Positions 15,336 to 23,729 of a stretch of DNA of 64,000 nt are shown here, piece after piece. A program made the translations under genes and the position numbers. How positions within the stretch are numbered: the stretch's first letter is position 1; the number at the start of each line of letters is the position of its first letter. Origin of the DNA: Winogradskya consettensis (GTDB lineage Bacteria > Actinomycetota > Actinomycetes > Mycobacteriales > Micromonosporaceae). Under the pieces are notes generated by a model, which was not told the origin of the DNA, did not search any database, and saw only the letters and a program-made list of their open reading frames with translations. The DNA lies in contig NZ_BOQP01000030.1 of the NCBI RefSeq assembly GCF_018332715.1, positions 62,001 to 126,000 on the forward strand, given 5' to 3'.

Positions 15336-17549
15336 TCAGGCCCGCGGAGCCGCGGTCACCGTCACGGCCGTGTTCGCCACGAGGGCGATCGGCGCCGAGA
15401 CGTCGCTGCCGTACGTGCTCGACGTCGCCGCCGTCACCCCGCTGAGCTGCACCGTGCCGGTCAGCGGCGAGGTCACCGTGACCGTGCCGGTGGACCGGTC
15501 GTAGACCGGGTCGGCCCCGGCGGCCCGCTGCGCGAAGTGCGCGTTACGAACCGTCGTGTACGCGCCCAGCGCGGACCAGTCGAGGTTGATCAGCGGCGTC
15601 GCGTAGAGCGAGTCGTACTTGCCGACGACGCTCTCGGTCCAGTCGGTGAGCAGCGTCTTACCGGTCCCGTAGTCCTTCACGTTCGCGATGTGGAAGGTGT
15701 GCGTGTTGATGCCACCGGACGCCACGTGCTGCAGCGCCACGCCGGCCTCGTAATCCACGATCTGCGCGTACGTGCGGTCGGTCGGCCAGTACGGGAAGCG
15801 CCCGTTCGGCCCGTAGAAGGAGTTGTAGAACGCGGTCTCCTCCTGCGGCGTGGTGACGTGGTACGCGATGTTGGTCGGCCAGTCCGGCACCACCGACAGG
15901 CTCGCCTCGAGCGGGTGCACGATGCTGGTGTTGAAGTTCGCCGGCACGTGGCTCGCGAACGAGAAGTTGCCGTGCAGGTACTTCACCCCGAGGTCCTTGG
16001 CCGCCTGCAGCAGGTTCGGGTTGGAGCCGGTCAGGCCGTGGTCGACGGGTACGCCGGTGTCGTCGTCGGGGTCCGTCGTGTAGACGCCGAGCCCGGAGTA
16101 CTCCGGGGTCTTCAGCACGTCGTTCGGCGTGGAGATGCCGGCGGCGGTGGCAGCCGTACGGTTGTCGTTGATCTCGCCATAGGTCGTGGCGTAGTTGGTG
16201 CTGTTCAGCTCGTAGTGGTTGAGCGTGTGGTTCAGCCACCGGAAGTCGTTCTTGAGGCACTTGCTGGTCGCGGTCAGCTCGGTCGGGCCGCCGTTCGGGC
16301 TGCACGTGCTGCCCGCGAACGGATCGATGTCCGCGCCGTTCAGGGCCAGGTTGTAGGTGAACCCGGACGCCTGCGGGTGCGCGGTGCGCAGCGCGGCCTG
16401 CTTGTCCTTCAGGTTGACCATGTCGTGCGCGGAGACCTGGAAGCCCGGCGTGTACTCGACGTGACCGTCCGGGTAGTAGTGGTCCGAGGTGTTGAACCAG
16501 TCGTCGACGTCGACGTTGAGGTAGTGCCGCTGCTCGCCGAGGAACATGCCCTTGGTCGCCCACCGGACCACGCCGTAGACCAGCAGATCCGACTGCAGCA
16601 GGTACTGGTTCAGCGTGAACGTCAGCGCGAGCCGCTCACGGCCGTCGGTCGACGTCGTCCGCACCCCGAGCACGTTCGTGCCGTCGGTCAGCGTGGAGTC
16701 GGCGCTGCAACCCGCGGCGATCGAGGTCTTGTAGACGTACGACTGCACCACCGGGATCGTGGCGCTCGCCTTGAGATAGTCGAACACCCCGGCACCCGCC
16801 GCGGTGAAGTTCACGTTGAGCGGGGTGTCACCGACCGAGGTCTCCCCGGCGGAACGCAGGCAGTAGTCCTCGGGCCAGGTGCCGTAGCTGGTGTAGAGCG
16901 CGGCCTGGCGGACACCGAAGTTCCGCTCGTACGCCCAGAGGATGTTCCACTCGCCGCTCTCGAGGCCGTTGAGGTAGGCACCCCCGGACGAGTAGACCAG
17001 CATGCTGTTGGTCAGCAGGATCGCGTTGTACTTGCCGACGCCGTCAGGGCGCACCAGCGAGCCGGTGGTCAGCGTCGTGTCGGCCGAGTAGAGCACGTCG
17101 TAGGCCGCGCCGACGCGGTCCAATGTGGCCTTGTAGGTGGCGACACCGAAATCGCTGGTGTCGGTGGCGATGATCAGCGAGCGCAGGGCGACCTGGTCGT
17201 TGACGCCGGCCACTGCGGCGGCCTTGCCGGTTGTGGTCGCGGCGGCCTTGCCGGGCGTGGTCACGGCGACCTTGCCGGTGCGCTTCGGCAGCGGCGCGGG
17301 CGGGGTGACCCGCGGCTGGGCGACCTGGCCGTAACCCGGGACGCTCGGCGCGGCTCCGGCGGGAGCGCGCAGCGCGGCCTGGGTTTGAGCGCGCAGCGCG
17401 GCCTGGGTTTGAGCGCGCTGGACCGGCTGCGCGCCGGCCGGTGTAGGCGCGGCGGCGACGAGGACACCGGCGCACAGCACGGCGAAGAGGGAGCGGATCC
17501 CCCGTCGTTGGACGATCCCTCGTCGTTGGACGAGACGAGCAGGAGCCAT
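15336..17549 (-). CDS. Large secreted polysaccharide deacetylase, Agd3/CE18-like
   Basis: A 737-residue exported protein. A signal peptide (hydrophobic segment about 18-35, AGA cleavage site) follows a VQRRGI duplication, and two AQTQAALR repeats plus an Ala/Thr/Lys-rich linker come next. A Rossmann-like beta-alpha region spans about 120-240. The catalytic domain has NVDVDDW (345-351), the metal-binding H-x3-H pair WLNHTLNH (H441, H445) and a later HPLEAS segment. This layout, long N-terminal part plus DD and HxxxH motifs, resembles the fungal galactosaminogalactan deacetylase Agd3 more than ordinary CE4 enzymes. It would remove N-acetyl groups from the exported polymer. The ATG at 17549 has GGAGGA 8 nt upstream. 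It is the first gene of the nine-gene operon. Confidence 0.72.
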   Translation of the reverse strand: MAPARLVQRRGIVQRRGIRSLFAVLCAGVLVAAAPTPAGAQPVQRAQTQAALRAQTQAALRAPAGAAPSVPGYGQVAQPRVTPPAPLPKRTGKVAVTTPGKAAATTTGKAAAVAGVNDQVALRSLIIATDTSDFGVATYKATLDRVGAAYDVLYSADTTLTTGSLVRPDGVGKYNAILLTNSMLVYSSGGAYLNGLESGEWNILWAYERNFGVRQAALYTSYGTWPEDYCLRSAGETSVGDTPLNVNFTAAGAGVFDYLKASATIPVVQSYVYKTSIAAGCSADSTLTDGTNVLGVRTTSTDGRERLALTFTLNQYLLQSDLLVYGVVRWATKGMFLGEQRHYLNVDVDDWFNTSDHYYPDGHVEYTPGFQVSAHDMVNLKDKQAALRTAHPQASGFTYNLALNGADIDPFAGSTCSPNGGPTELTATSKCLKNDFRWLNHTLNHYELNSTNYATTYGEINDNRTAATAAGISTPNDVLKTPEYSGLGVYTTDPDDDTGVPVDHGLTGSNPNLLQAAKDLGVKYLHGNFSFASHVPANFNTSIVHPLEASLSVVPDWPTNIAYHVTTPQEETAFYNSFYGPNGRFPYWPTDRTYAQIVDYEAGVALQHVASGGINTHTFHIANVKDYGTGKTLLTDWTESVVGKYDSLYATPLINLDWSALGAYTTVRNAHFAQRAAGADPVYDRSTGTVTVTSPLTGTVQLSGVTAATSSTYGSDVSAPIALVANTAVTVTAAPRA

Positions 17550-18175
17550 CAGGCGTCCTCCACAGCAGAGACGACAGAAACGTAAGAACGGTGCGGTGCA
17601 TGCTCGCGAAGCCGGCGAGGATGGCGGGCCGACGGCGAGTCTAAGCAAGATTTAAGGATCACCGAGGCCGTATTCGGGTGTCCCCAGATTGACTATTGGT
17701 GCGGTTGACTCTGGATCGTCCCTGGTGATAGCACCCGAACCCCCGCCGCGCCGTAACACCGTCCGCAAAGTCGACTCCATGGACCTGACTTGCGAATCTC
17801 CTCTGCCTTTCGTAATGCGCCATTAACATTCAGCCGGACCGCCAACACGACATCGGAGATCATCACTGAGCGTGATCCGCCTCCCTAATGTCCACATAGG
17901 GCACGGTTCACACGAAGCGACGGATCTGCGAGGTTACCCCCGGGCAGCACAAACAGTCCGAAGTGGATTGCGGGAGCAACACGGCCGTAAACTGTGGGTT
18001 CAGCCCAGGAACGGGAACCATTTTCCCAAGGTTCTCCGGACCACCCCGAATGGATCATCGCGTTACCCGCAAGAAATCTCCACCGAACGGCCACAATTAT
18101 CGCCCGCACGGCGGTTTACCGCTACCCGTGACACATTCGATCGACAGTTATTCGCGGGCACTGGCCGATGGGATC
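17550..18175. promoter_or_regulatory. 626-bp divergent intergenic region upstream of the exopolysaccharide operon
   Basis: No convincing gene. The stretch is clearly less G+C rich than its neighbours. It contains two TTGACT hexamers about 17 bp apart near 17691-17712, a CCAGA...TCTGG inverted pair around them, and a small dyad GGGAAccatTTTCCC near 18017. It must hold the promoter of the nine-gene minus-strand operon and that of the broken nitronate monooxygenase. Its length would allow a long structured leader, but I could not match it to a known riboswitch class. Confidence 0.45.
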
Positions 18176-19133
18176 ATGACACTGACAACCCCGTTCACGC
18201 GGATGACCGGAGCACGGCACCCGATCGCCCTGGCGCCGATGGGCGCAACCGCGGGCGGTGCCCTCGCCGCCGCTGTCGCCCGCGGTGGCGGCCTCGGCCT
18301 GCTCGGCGCGGGCGGCGGCGACAGGGACTGGCTCACCCGCGAGCTCCCCCTGGCCGCCGCCGGCCCGGGCCCCTGGGGCGCCGGCTTCCTGACCTGGGCG
18401 ACCGGCACCGCGGCGGTCGAGCACGTCCTCTCCTTCCGGCCGGCGGCGGTGATGTTCTCCTTCGGCGACCCCACCGGCGTTCACCGGCCTCGTCCACGAT
18501 GCCGGCGCCATCCTCATGGTCCAGGTCACCGGTCTGGACGAGGCCCGCCGCGCCCGCGACCTCGGCGCCGGCATCATCGTGGCCCAGGGCACCGAGAGCG
18601 GCGGCCACGGCGCCCGGCACGGCCGGTCGACCCTCCCGTTCATCCCTGCCGTGGTGGACCTCGTGGCACCGGTGCCGGTCCTGGCCGCCGGCGGCACAGC
18701 GGACGGCCGCGGCGTGGCCGCGGCCCTGGCGCTCGGCCCGGCGGGCGCCCTCCTCGGCACCCGCTTCCAGGCCACCCAGGAAAGCCTCGCCGACCCGTCC
18801 ACCGTCACGGCGATCCTCGAGGGCCGGTCCGAGAACACCGAACGCAGCCGCGTCCTGGACATCGCCCGGAACTCCCCCTGGCCGTCCACCTACACGGCCC
18901 GGACACTCGGCCACCCCTTCCTCGACCGCTGGCGCGACCGCGAACCCGAACTGGCCGCGGACCCCCACGCCCGACAGGCCTCCCGCGACGCCGCCGACCG
19001 CGGCGACATCCCCGCACAACCGATCCGGGCCGGCGAGTCCACCGACCTCATCACCGACCACCCCTCCGCCGCCGACCTCGTCCCCGCCCTGGCCGCCCAG
19101 GCCGAAACCGCCCTCCGCCAGGCCACGCTCTGA
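18176..19133 (+). pseudogene. Nitronate monooxygenase, frameshifted near 18476
   Basis: Conceptually about 318 residues of an FMN-dependent nitronate monooxygenase (2-nitropropane dioxygenase family), which oxidises alkyl nitronates. The first part (18176-18475) gives ARHPIALAPMGATAGGALAAAVARGG and ends at FGDPT; the second (18477-19133) gives AFTGLVHDAGAILMVQVTG, then GTESGGHGARHG with the catalytic histidine, VLAAGG and GALLGTRF. One extra G at 18476/18477 breaks the frame exactly between FGDPT and AFTG, and removing it restores an unbroken family-length protein. It is either a recent inactivating insertion or a sequencing error; codon use on both sides is normal. Start chosen at the ATG before TLTTPFTRM; its ribosome-binding site is weak. 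Confidence 0.8.
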
Positions 19134-19204
19134 CCGGCCCCACCCACACTCCGACCGGCCCCACCCACACCCCGGCCACGCTCCGACCGGGTGCTCGCCC
19201 TGGA

Positions 19205-19515
19205 GAGCGGTGCTCGCCGCGAAGGGCGAGATCCCCCGATTCGGAGAGCAGTGCTCACCGCAGCAAGCGGGTCCCGTCCCGCAATCGGCATACCCCCGCC
19301 CCGCAGAGCAGCGCTCACCGCAGCGAGCAGCGCCCCGCCCCACAAACGGCATACCCCCGCCCCGCAGAGCAGCGCTCACCGCAGCGAGCAGCGCCCCGCC
19401 CCACAAACGGCATACCCCCGCCCCGCAGAGCAGCGCTCACCGCAGCGAGCAGCGCCCCGCCCCACAAACGGCATACCCTCGCCCCGCAGAGCAGTGCTCA
19501 CCCTGGAGAGCAGTG
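19205..19515. repeat. 61-bp tandem repeat array between convergent genes
   Basis: The phrase TACCCCCGC recurs at 19291, 19352 and 19413, and as TACCCTCGC at 19474, exactly 61 bp apart. Each unit carries GCAGAGCAGCGCTCACCGCA and a GCCCCACAAACGGCA block. The central units are almost identical and the outer ones, from about 19205, are diverged. Units include the short palindrome GAGCAGTGCTC or its GCGCT variant. The array fills the gap between the 3-prime ends of the nitronate monooxygenase remnant and the phosphodiesterase gene. It is not a CRISPR array: units abut without unique spacers. Confidence 0.9.
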
Positions 19516-20289
19516 TCAGTAGGCGAGGACGGCGCCCGCCCCGGAGACGGCGACCGAGTGGGTCGCCCAGCCGTCACCGGCGGGGGCGTGGAGCAGGAAG
19601 GTGGCCGGCTCGATCAGGTAACCCGGCGGTTGGGCGTCGTGCAGGCGCAGTGCGGTCTGGCGGTAGGTAGCCGGGGCGACGCTGGCCAGCGTTCCCGCCC
19701 ACGGCACAGCGATGGTCCGGTGGACGTGCCCGGCCAGGACCCGCGCCACGTTGCCCCGCCTCGCGACGATCTCTCCGAGCTCCGGGCCGTCGAGCAGCCC
19801 CATGCCGTCCAGGAACGGGATGCCGACCGCCACGGGCGGGTGGTGCATGGCGATGAAGGCGGGCACGTCCGGGCGTACGCCCAGGGTTTCGTCGATCCAG
19901 GCCAGTTGCGTGTCGCCCAGCCGGCCCTCCGCCCGGCCGTGGATGACCGAGTCGGCGACGATGACAGTGGCCGAGGGGTATTCGACGGCGTACGACGAGG
20001 ACGATCCACCGGCGAGGTAACGGCTGCCGCCCAGCTCCGTGGTGAAGCGCGGGCCGTCGTGGTTGCCGGGTGCGAGATGCACGGGGATCGGGCACAGGCC
20101 CAGGATGTCGAGCAGGAGCGCGTACTCGTCGGGGGTGCCGTGCTCGACCAGGTCTCCCGTGATGACCACGCAGGCCGGGCGGGGTTCGAGGGCGAGCAGG
20201 CGGGCGAACGCGCGGTGCAGGGCCGTCGCCGGGGCCGCGGCGAGCGGGCCGGTCGGCAGGTGCGGGTCACTCAGGTGCGCGATGAGCAT
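19516..20289 (-). CDS. Metallophosphoesterase, CpdA-like cyclic nucleotide phosphodiesterase
   Basis: A 257-residue calcineurin-like phosphoesterase with all metal-binding blocks in order: LSDPHL (D8, H10), ITGDLVEHG, PGNHDGPR, MHHPP and LAGHVHR. This set and the length match class III cyclic AMP phosphodiesterases (CpdA), which hydrolyse cAMP or 2',3'-cyclic nucleotides in the cytoplasm. Substrate specificity in actinobacterial members is often broader, so the cAMP assignment is inference. The ATG at 20289 is separated from the upstream DUF3349 gene by a strong hairpin, so it is probably transcribed separately. Its 3-prime end runs directly into the 61-bp repeat array. Confidence 0.85.
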   Translation of the reverse strand: MLIAHLSDPHLPTGPLAAAPATALHRAFARLLALEPRPACVVITGDLVEHGTPDEYALLLDILGLCPIPVHLAPGNHDGPRFTTELGGSRYLAGGSSSSYAVEYPSATVIVADSVIHGRAEGRLGDTQLAWIDETLGVRPDVPAFIAMHHPPVAVGIPFLDGMGLLDGPELGEIVARRGNVARVLAGHVHRTIAVPWAGTLASVAPATYRQTALRLHDAQPPGYLIEPATFLLHAPAGDGWATHSVAVSGAGAVLAY

Positions 20290-20313
20290 CGCCCGATGGT
20301 AAGGACGCCGAAG

Positions 20314-20354
20314 CCGTTCCCGCCGGGCGCGGATCGGACACCCGGCGGGAACGG
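20314..20354 (-). terminator. Terminator after the phosphate-transport operon
   Basis: A perfect 14-bp stem (20314-20327 with 20341-20354) around a 13-nt loop, starting 5 bp past the DUF3349 stop on the minus strand. It separates the phosphate-transport operon from the phosphodiesterase gene. Confidence 0.7.
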
Positions 20355-20358
20355 GGGC

Positions 20359-20676
20359 TCAGGCGAGCGGCGGGTCCGCGAGGGGCCAGCCGCCGGCGGC
20401 GAGGTGGGCGGAGACGCGTACGACGTCCTCGGGGGTGGCGTTCTGGAGCACCGAGCCGGCGATCATCGCCTCGATGTCCTCGGCGGTGATGGGGTCCGGG
20501 CTTTCCGGGGACTCCTTGGCCAGGTCGATCGCGATCTGGCGTACCTCGTCCTCGGTGAGCTTGCGGCGCAGGACTCCGAGCAGGGCGACGTAGTCCTGCC
20601 GGGGCACGCCCGTCGGGTAGCCCGCGCGCAGCCACTCGACGGCGCGGGTCATGAAATTGGACCGTGATTCGGTCAT
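20359..20676 (-). CDS. DUF3349-family small protein
   Basis: A 105-residue acidic helical protein. VEWLRAGYPTGVPRQDYVALLGVLRRKLTEDEV near the N terminus and the later TAEDIEAMI...NATPEDVVRVSAHLAAGGWPL are typical of the DUF3349 family, which is widespread in actinobacteria, of unknown biochemical function, and thought to adopt a small helical bundle. No signal peptide or membrane segment. It starts 4 bp after the small membrane protein gene and ends at a terminator, so it is the last gene of the phosphate-transport operon. A role linked to phosphate supply is only contextual. Confidence 0.85.
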   Translation of the reverse strand: MTESRSNFMTRAVEWLRAGYPTGVPRQDYVALLGVLRRKLTEDEVRQIAIDLAKESPESPDPITAEDIEAMIAGSVLQNATPEDVVRVSAHLAAGGWPLADPPLA

Positions 20677-20680
20677 GGCC

Positions 20681-20980
20681 TCACTTGTCCACGATGGTCG
20701 GGAACACGTGCTCGAAGCTCAGCGCCTTGCCGAGGCCGCTGGCCACGATGAACGTGATACCCAGGACGACGCCGAGCAACACGATCGCGAACAGCAGCCA
20801 GCCGAGGATCTTGCCCGCGGCATGCGGAGCTGCTCCGGCGGTTGCCTCGGCGCTGCCACCGTCGCCCCAGGCGAGGGTGCGGATGCCGAGGGCGAACAGG
20901 GCCGGCAGGCCGGCGCCGAGGATCAGACCCGCCGCCAGGACCTTCCACGCGCCCTCGAGGGCGAAACCCAGGTTGTGCAT
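20681..20980 (-). CDS. Small two-segment membrane protein of the Pit operon
   Basis: A 99-residue protein with two clear membrane spans, about residues 11-35 and 58-82, separated by a Gly/Ala/Glu-rich loop. No known domain. It is encoded 12 bp downstream of the Pit transporter gene and 4 bp before the DUF3349 gene. Small membrane proteins in this position are common next to actinobacterial Pit transporters and may be accessory subunits; that is inference. The ATG start gives MHNLGFALEGAWKVLAAG. Confidence 0.75.
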   Translation of the reverse strand: MHNLGFALEGAWKVLAAGLILGAGLPALFALGIRTLAWGDGGSAEATAGAAPHAAGKILGWLLFAIVLLGVVLGITFIVASGLGKALSFEHVFPTIVDK

Positions 20981-20992
20981 CTCGTACGCCTC

Positions 20993-22216
20993 TCAGCTCG
21001 CCACGGCGGCGGGCTCGCGCTCGGCGGGCCGGGCGTCCTCCCACTCGTCGTTGACGTTGTTGTGGTCGACCGGGGTGCGCCGCGAGCGCAGGAACATGTA
21101 CGTGGCGGCGGCCAGCAGGATGACGAAGACGGCGATCGAGCCGGCGAGCCCGCCACCGAGCAGGTTGCCGATCCACCACATGACCGCGCCGACGACCGCG
21201 GCGGCGGGCAGGGTGATCAGCCAGGCGGCGATCATGCGGCCGGCGACCCGCCAGCGGACCTGCGCGCCGGGTTTGCCGACGCCGGAGCCGAGGATCGAGC
21301 CGGTGGCGACGTGCGTGGTGGACAGTGCGAAGCCGAGGTGGCTGGAGGCCAGGATGACGGCGGCCGACGCGGACTCGGCGGCGAGGCCCTGCGGCGGGGC
21401 GATCTCGACCAGGCCCTTGCCGAGGGTCCGGATGATCCGCCAGCCACCGAGGTAGGTGCCCGCCGCGATGGCGAGGGCGCACGCGGCCTTCACCCAGAAC
21501 GGGATGCTCTTGGTATCGGTCCAGTCCCCGGCGGCGATCAGGGCGAGGGTGATCACGCCCATGGTCTTCTGCGCGTCGTTGGTGCCGTGCGCGAGCGAGA
21601 CCAGCGAGGCGCTGCCGATCTGGCCCCACCGGAACCCGTTGTCGGTGAAGCGTTTCGCGACGCCGACGGTGATCCGGTAGATCAGCCAGGTGCCGGCCGC
21701 GGCGACGACGCCGGCGATCACGGGCGACAGCAGGGCGGGCAGGATCACCTTGCCGACGACGCCGTCGAGCTTGCTGCCGTCGCCGTTCCAGTTGACGCCG
21801 GCCCAGCCGAGCCCGGCGATGGTCGCGCCGATCAGCCCGCCGAACAGTGCGTGCGAGGAGCTGGACGGCAGCCCGAGCAGCCAGGTCAGCAGGTTCCAGA
21901 CGATCCCGCCGACCAGGCCGGCGAGCACGATGAGCAGCAACGCGGAGCCGCCGTCGGCGAGCAGTTCGGGCTTGGGAGCACCGTTCGAGCTCTGGATCTT
22001 CACCACGGCGTTGCTGACGGTGAGCGCGACCTCGACGGAGAGGAACGCACCAACAAGATTGAGGATGCCGGAGAGCGCCACGGCCACCTTGGGCCGTAGC
22101 GCCTTCGTCGCGATGGAGGTGGCCATCGCATTGGCGGTGTCGTGGAACCCGTTCGTGAAGTCGAAACCGAGTGCGGTCACGACCACGAGTACGAGAATCA
22201 CGGAAGTCTCTGTCAC
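20993..22216 (-). CDS. pit: Low-affinity inorganic phosphate transporter, Pit family
   Basis: A 407-residue inner-membrane protein with about ten hydrophobic segments. It shows the duplicated PiT signature: GFDFTNGFHDTANAMAT near the N terminus (18-34) and the matching FALSTTHVATGSILGSGVG in the second half, plus SSSHALFGGLIGA. PiT proteins import metal-phosphate complexes with protons. A central insertion (GVNWNGDGSKLDG) is common in longer members. GTG start with no strong ribosome-binding site visible. It heads a three-gene operon. A PHO-box-like repeat lies about 85-105 bp upstream, suggesting control by PhoP; see that entry. Confidence 0.92.
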   Translation of the reverse strand: MTETSVILVLVVVTALGFDFTNGFHDTANAMATSIATKALRPKVAVALSGILNLVGAFLSVEVALTVSNAVVKIQSSNGAPKPELLADGGSALLLIVLAGLVGGIVWNLLTWLLGLPSSSSHALFGGLIGATIAGLGWAGVNWNGDGSKLDGVVGKVILPALLSPVIAGVVAAAGTWLIYRITVGVAKRFTDNGFRWGQIGSASLVSLAHGTNDAQKTMGVITLALIAAGDWTDTKSIPFWVKAACALAIAAGTYLGGWRIIRTLGKGLVEIAPPQGLAAESASAAVILASSHLGFALSTTHVATGSILGSGVGKPGAQVRWRVAGRMIAAWLITLPAAAVVGAVMWWIGNLLGGGLAGSIAVFVILLAAATYMFLRSRRTPVDHNNVNDEWEDARPAEREPAAVAS

Positions 22217-22299
22217 ATGCAGATACTGACTCGCGCCATCGATGTACGGCTACCGTCGAAAGCCTGGTCACGGGTAAGTTCTTCCGGCCATGGAACAGA

Positions 22300-22321
22300 T
22301 TTCACCGGCTGTTCACCCTCG
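22300..22321 (+). promoter_or_regulatory. PHO-box-like direct repeat upstream of the phosphate transporter
   Basis: Two adjoining 11-bp units, TTTCACCGGCT (22300-22310) and GTTCACCCTCG (22311-22321), match the direct-repeat pattern of actinobacterial PhoP sites, the second very closely. They lie 84 bp or more upstream of the pit start, in the opposite orientation to the gene. The rest of the 192-bp gap holds three short GGATCAGCCT repeats near 22382-22416 that reach into the aminotransferase stop. Binding by PhoP is inferred. Confidence 0.5.
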
Positions 22322-22408
22322 TCGATCTTGACACCTGGGCCAGGATGAGCAGGCCCCGGTGATCATGCGGGACCCGCCCTCCGGATCAGCCTCTGGATCA
22401 GCCTCGGA

Positions 22409-23707
22409 TCAGCCCTGCGACTCGGCGGTGCGGATCGCCGCGACCAGGATCGCGAGGCCTTCGCGGGCCTCGTCCTCGGTGAGCGTGAGCGGCGGGCCCA
22501 TGCGCAGGACGTTGCCGTAGAGGCCGCCCTTGCCGACGAGCAGCCCGCCCTTGCGGCACTCGTCGAAGACCGCGAGCGTTGCGGCGGTGTCCGGCTCGGT
22601 GGTGCCCGAACGGCAGAACTCGAGGCCGATCATCAGGCCGCGGCCGCGTACCTCGGCCAGGATCTTGGAATCTGCCGCGACCTCGCGCAGACCGCTCAGC
22701 AGGATCTCGCCGGTACGCCGGGCGTTGGCCTGCAGATCGTGATCGAGCACGTAGTCCAGGACCGCGTTGCCGGCCGCCGTCGAGATCGGGTTGCCGCCGA
22801 ACGTGGAGAAACTGGTGGCGGGCACGGCGTTGACGAGATCCGCGCGGCCGACGACACCGGCCAGCGCGAACCCGTTGCCGATGCCCTTCGCGAAGGTGAT
22901 CAGGTCCGGCTGGACGTCGTGCGCCTGGTAGCCCCAGAAATGCTCACCCGTACGCCCCCAGCCGGTCTGGACCTCGTCGGCGATGAGCAGGATGCCGTGG
23001 TTGTCGAGCTCCTTCTTGAACGCGCCGAGCAGCCCGTCCGGGGCGTGCACGAACCCCCCGACGCCCTGGATCGGCTCGGCGATCAGCGCCGCCACGTCAC
23101 CGGCCGTGGTGGTGGCCAGCACCTCGCGCAGGTCCTCGACCGCCGCGTCGATGTGGTCACCGTCGGACAGCCCCGCCATCCGCCCGCGCAGCTTGTCCCC
23201 CGAGTGCAGCCAGCTGACCTGCAGCGGGCTGAGACCGCTCGCCGACCAGCTGCGGTGCCCGGTGACGGCCATCGCGGCGAACGTACGGCCGTGGTAGCTG
23301 TTGCGGATCGCCAGGATCTGGTTGGAGCGGCGGTGATTCGTGGCGAACAGCAGCGCCGCCTCGTTGGCCTCGGTGCCGGAGTTGGTGAAGAAGACCCGCG
23401 CGTCGGGGATGCCGGACACCCGCGCGATCTTCTCGGCCAGGTCGACCTGCTGCCGGATCAGGTACAGCGTCGAGCTGTGCACGATGCCGGTGGCGAGCTG
23501 GCGCTCGACGGCCTCGCGCACCTCGGCGACGTCGTAGCCGAGCATGTTGGTGAGCACGCCACCGAAGAAATCGAGATAGGTACGCCCGGACGCGTCGGTC
23601 ACGCGCCGCCCGGAACCGGAGACGAGCTCGATCGCGTCGTTGCCGTAGTAGGTCGTCACCCAGGAGGGCAGGACGGCCTGGTGCCGGGCGAGCAGGTCAT
23701 CGGTCAT
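22409..23707 (-). CDS. Class III PLP aminotransferase, probable beta-alanine aminotransferase
   Basis: A 432-residue fold-type I class III aminotransferase with FTNSGTEANEAALLFA (107-122) for the cofactor phosphate, the LIADEVQTGWGRTG block with D244, and the PLP lysine K274 in FAKGIGNGFAL. Relatives move the amino group of omega-amino acids to pyruvate or 2-oxoglutarate. With dihydropyrimidinase, ureidopropionase and semialdehyde dehydrogenase encoded nearby, the likely reaction is beta-alanine to malonate semialdehyde. It is encoded 22 bp after the MocR regulator on the minus strand, divergent from the other enzymes of the pathway. The ATG has GGAGGA 5-6 nt upstream. Substrate is inferred from context. 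Confidence 0.85.
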   Translation of the reverse strand: MTDDLLARHQAVLPSWVTTYYGNDAIELVSGSGRRVTDASGRTYLDFFGGVLTNMLGYDVAEVREAVERQLATGIVHSSTLYLIRQQVDLAEKIARVSGIPDARVFFTNSGTEANEAALLFATNHRRSNQILAIRNSYHGRTFAAMAVTGHRSWSASGLSPLQVSWLHSGDKLRGRMAGLSDGDHIDAAVEDLREVLATTTAGDVAALIAEPIQGVGGFVHAPDGLLGAFKKELDNHGILLIADEVQTGWGRTGEHFWGYQAHDVQPDLITFAKGIGNGFALAGVVGRADLVNAVPATSFSTFGGNPISTAAGNAVLDYVLDHDLQANARRTGEILLSGLREVAADSKILAEVRGRGLMIGLEFCRSGTTEPDTAATLAVFDECRKGGLLVGKGGLYGNVLRMGPPLTLTEDEAREGLAILVAAIRTAESQG

Positions 23708-23729
23708 GGGTGTCCTCCAGGAGTGGGCG

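Noticed and set aside
17550..18175. Riboswitch (cyclic di-GMP or cyclic di-AMP type) in the exopolysaccharide leader
   Set aside because: The region is long enough, but I could not align the conserved core of any known class by eye. A covariance-model search would decide.
19205..19515. CRISPR array
   Set aside because: Repeat units abut directly with no unique spacers, and no cas gene is nearby.
17872..20667. Very long plus-strand open frame (931 codons)
   Set aside because: It crosses the nitronate monooxygenase remnant in another frame, the repeat array, and the phosphodiesterase gene in antisense. Its translation is low-complexity Arg/Pro sequence without motifs.
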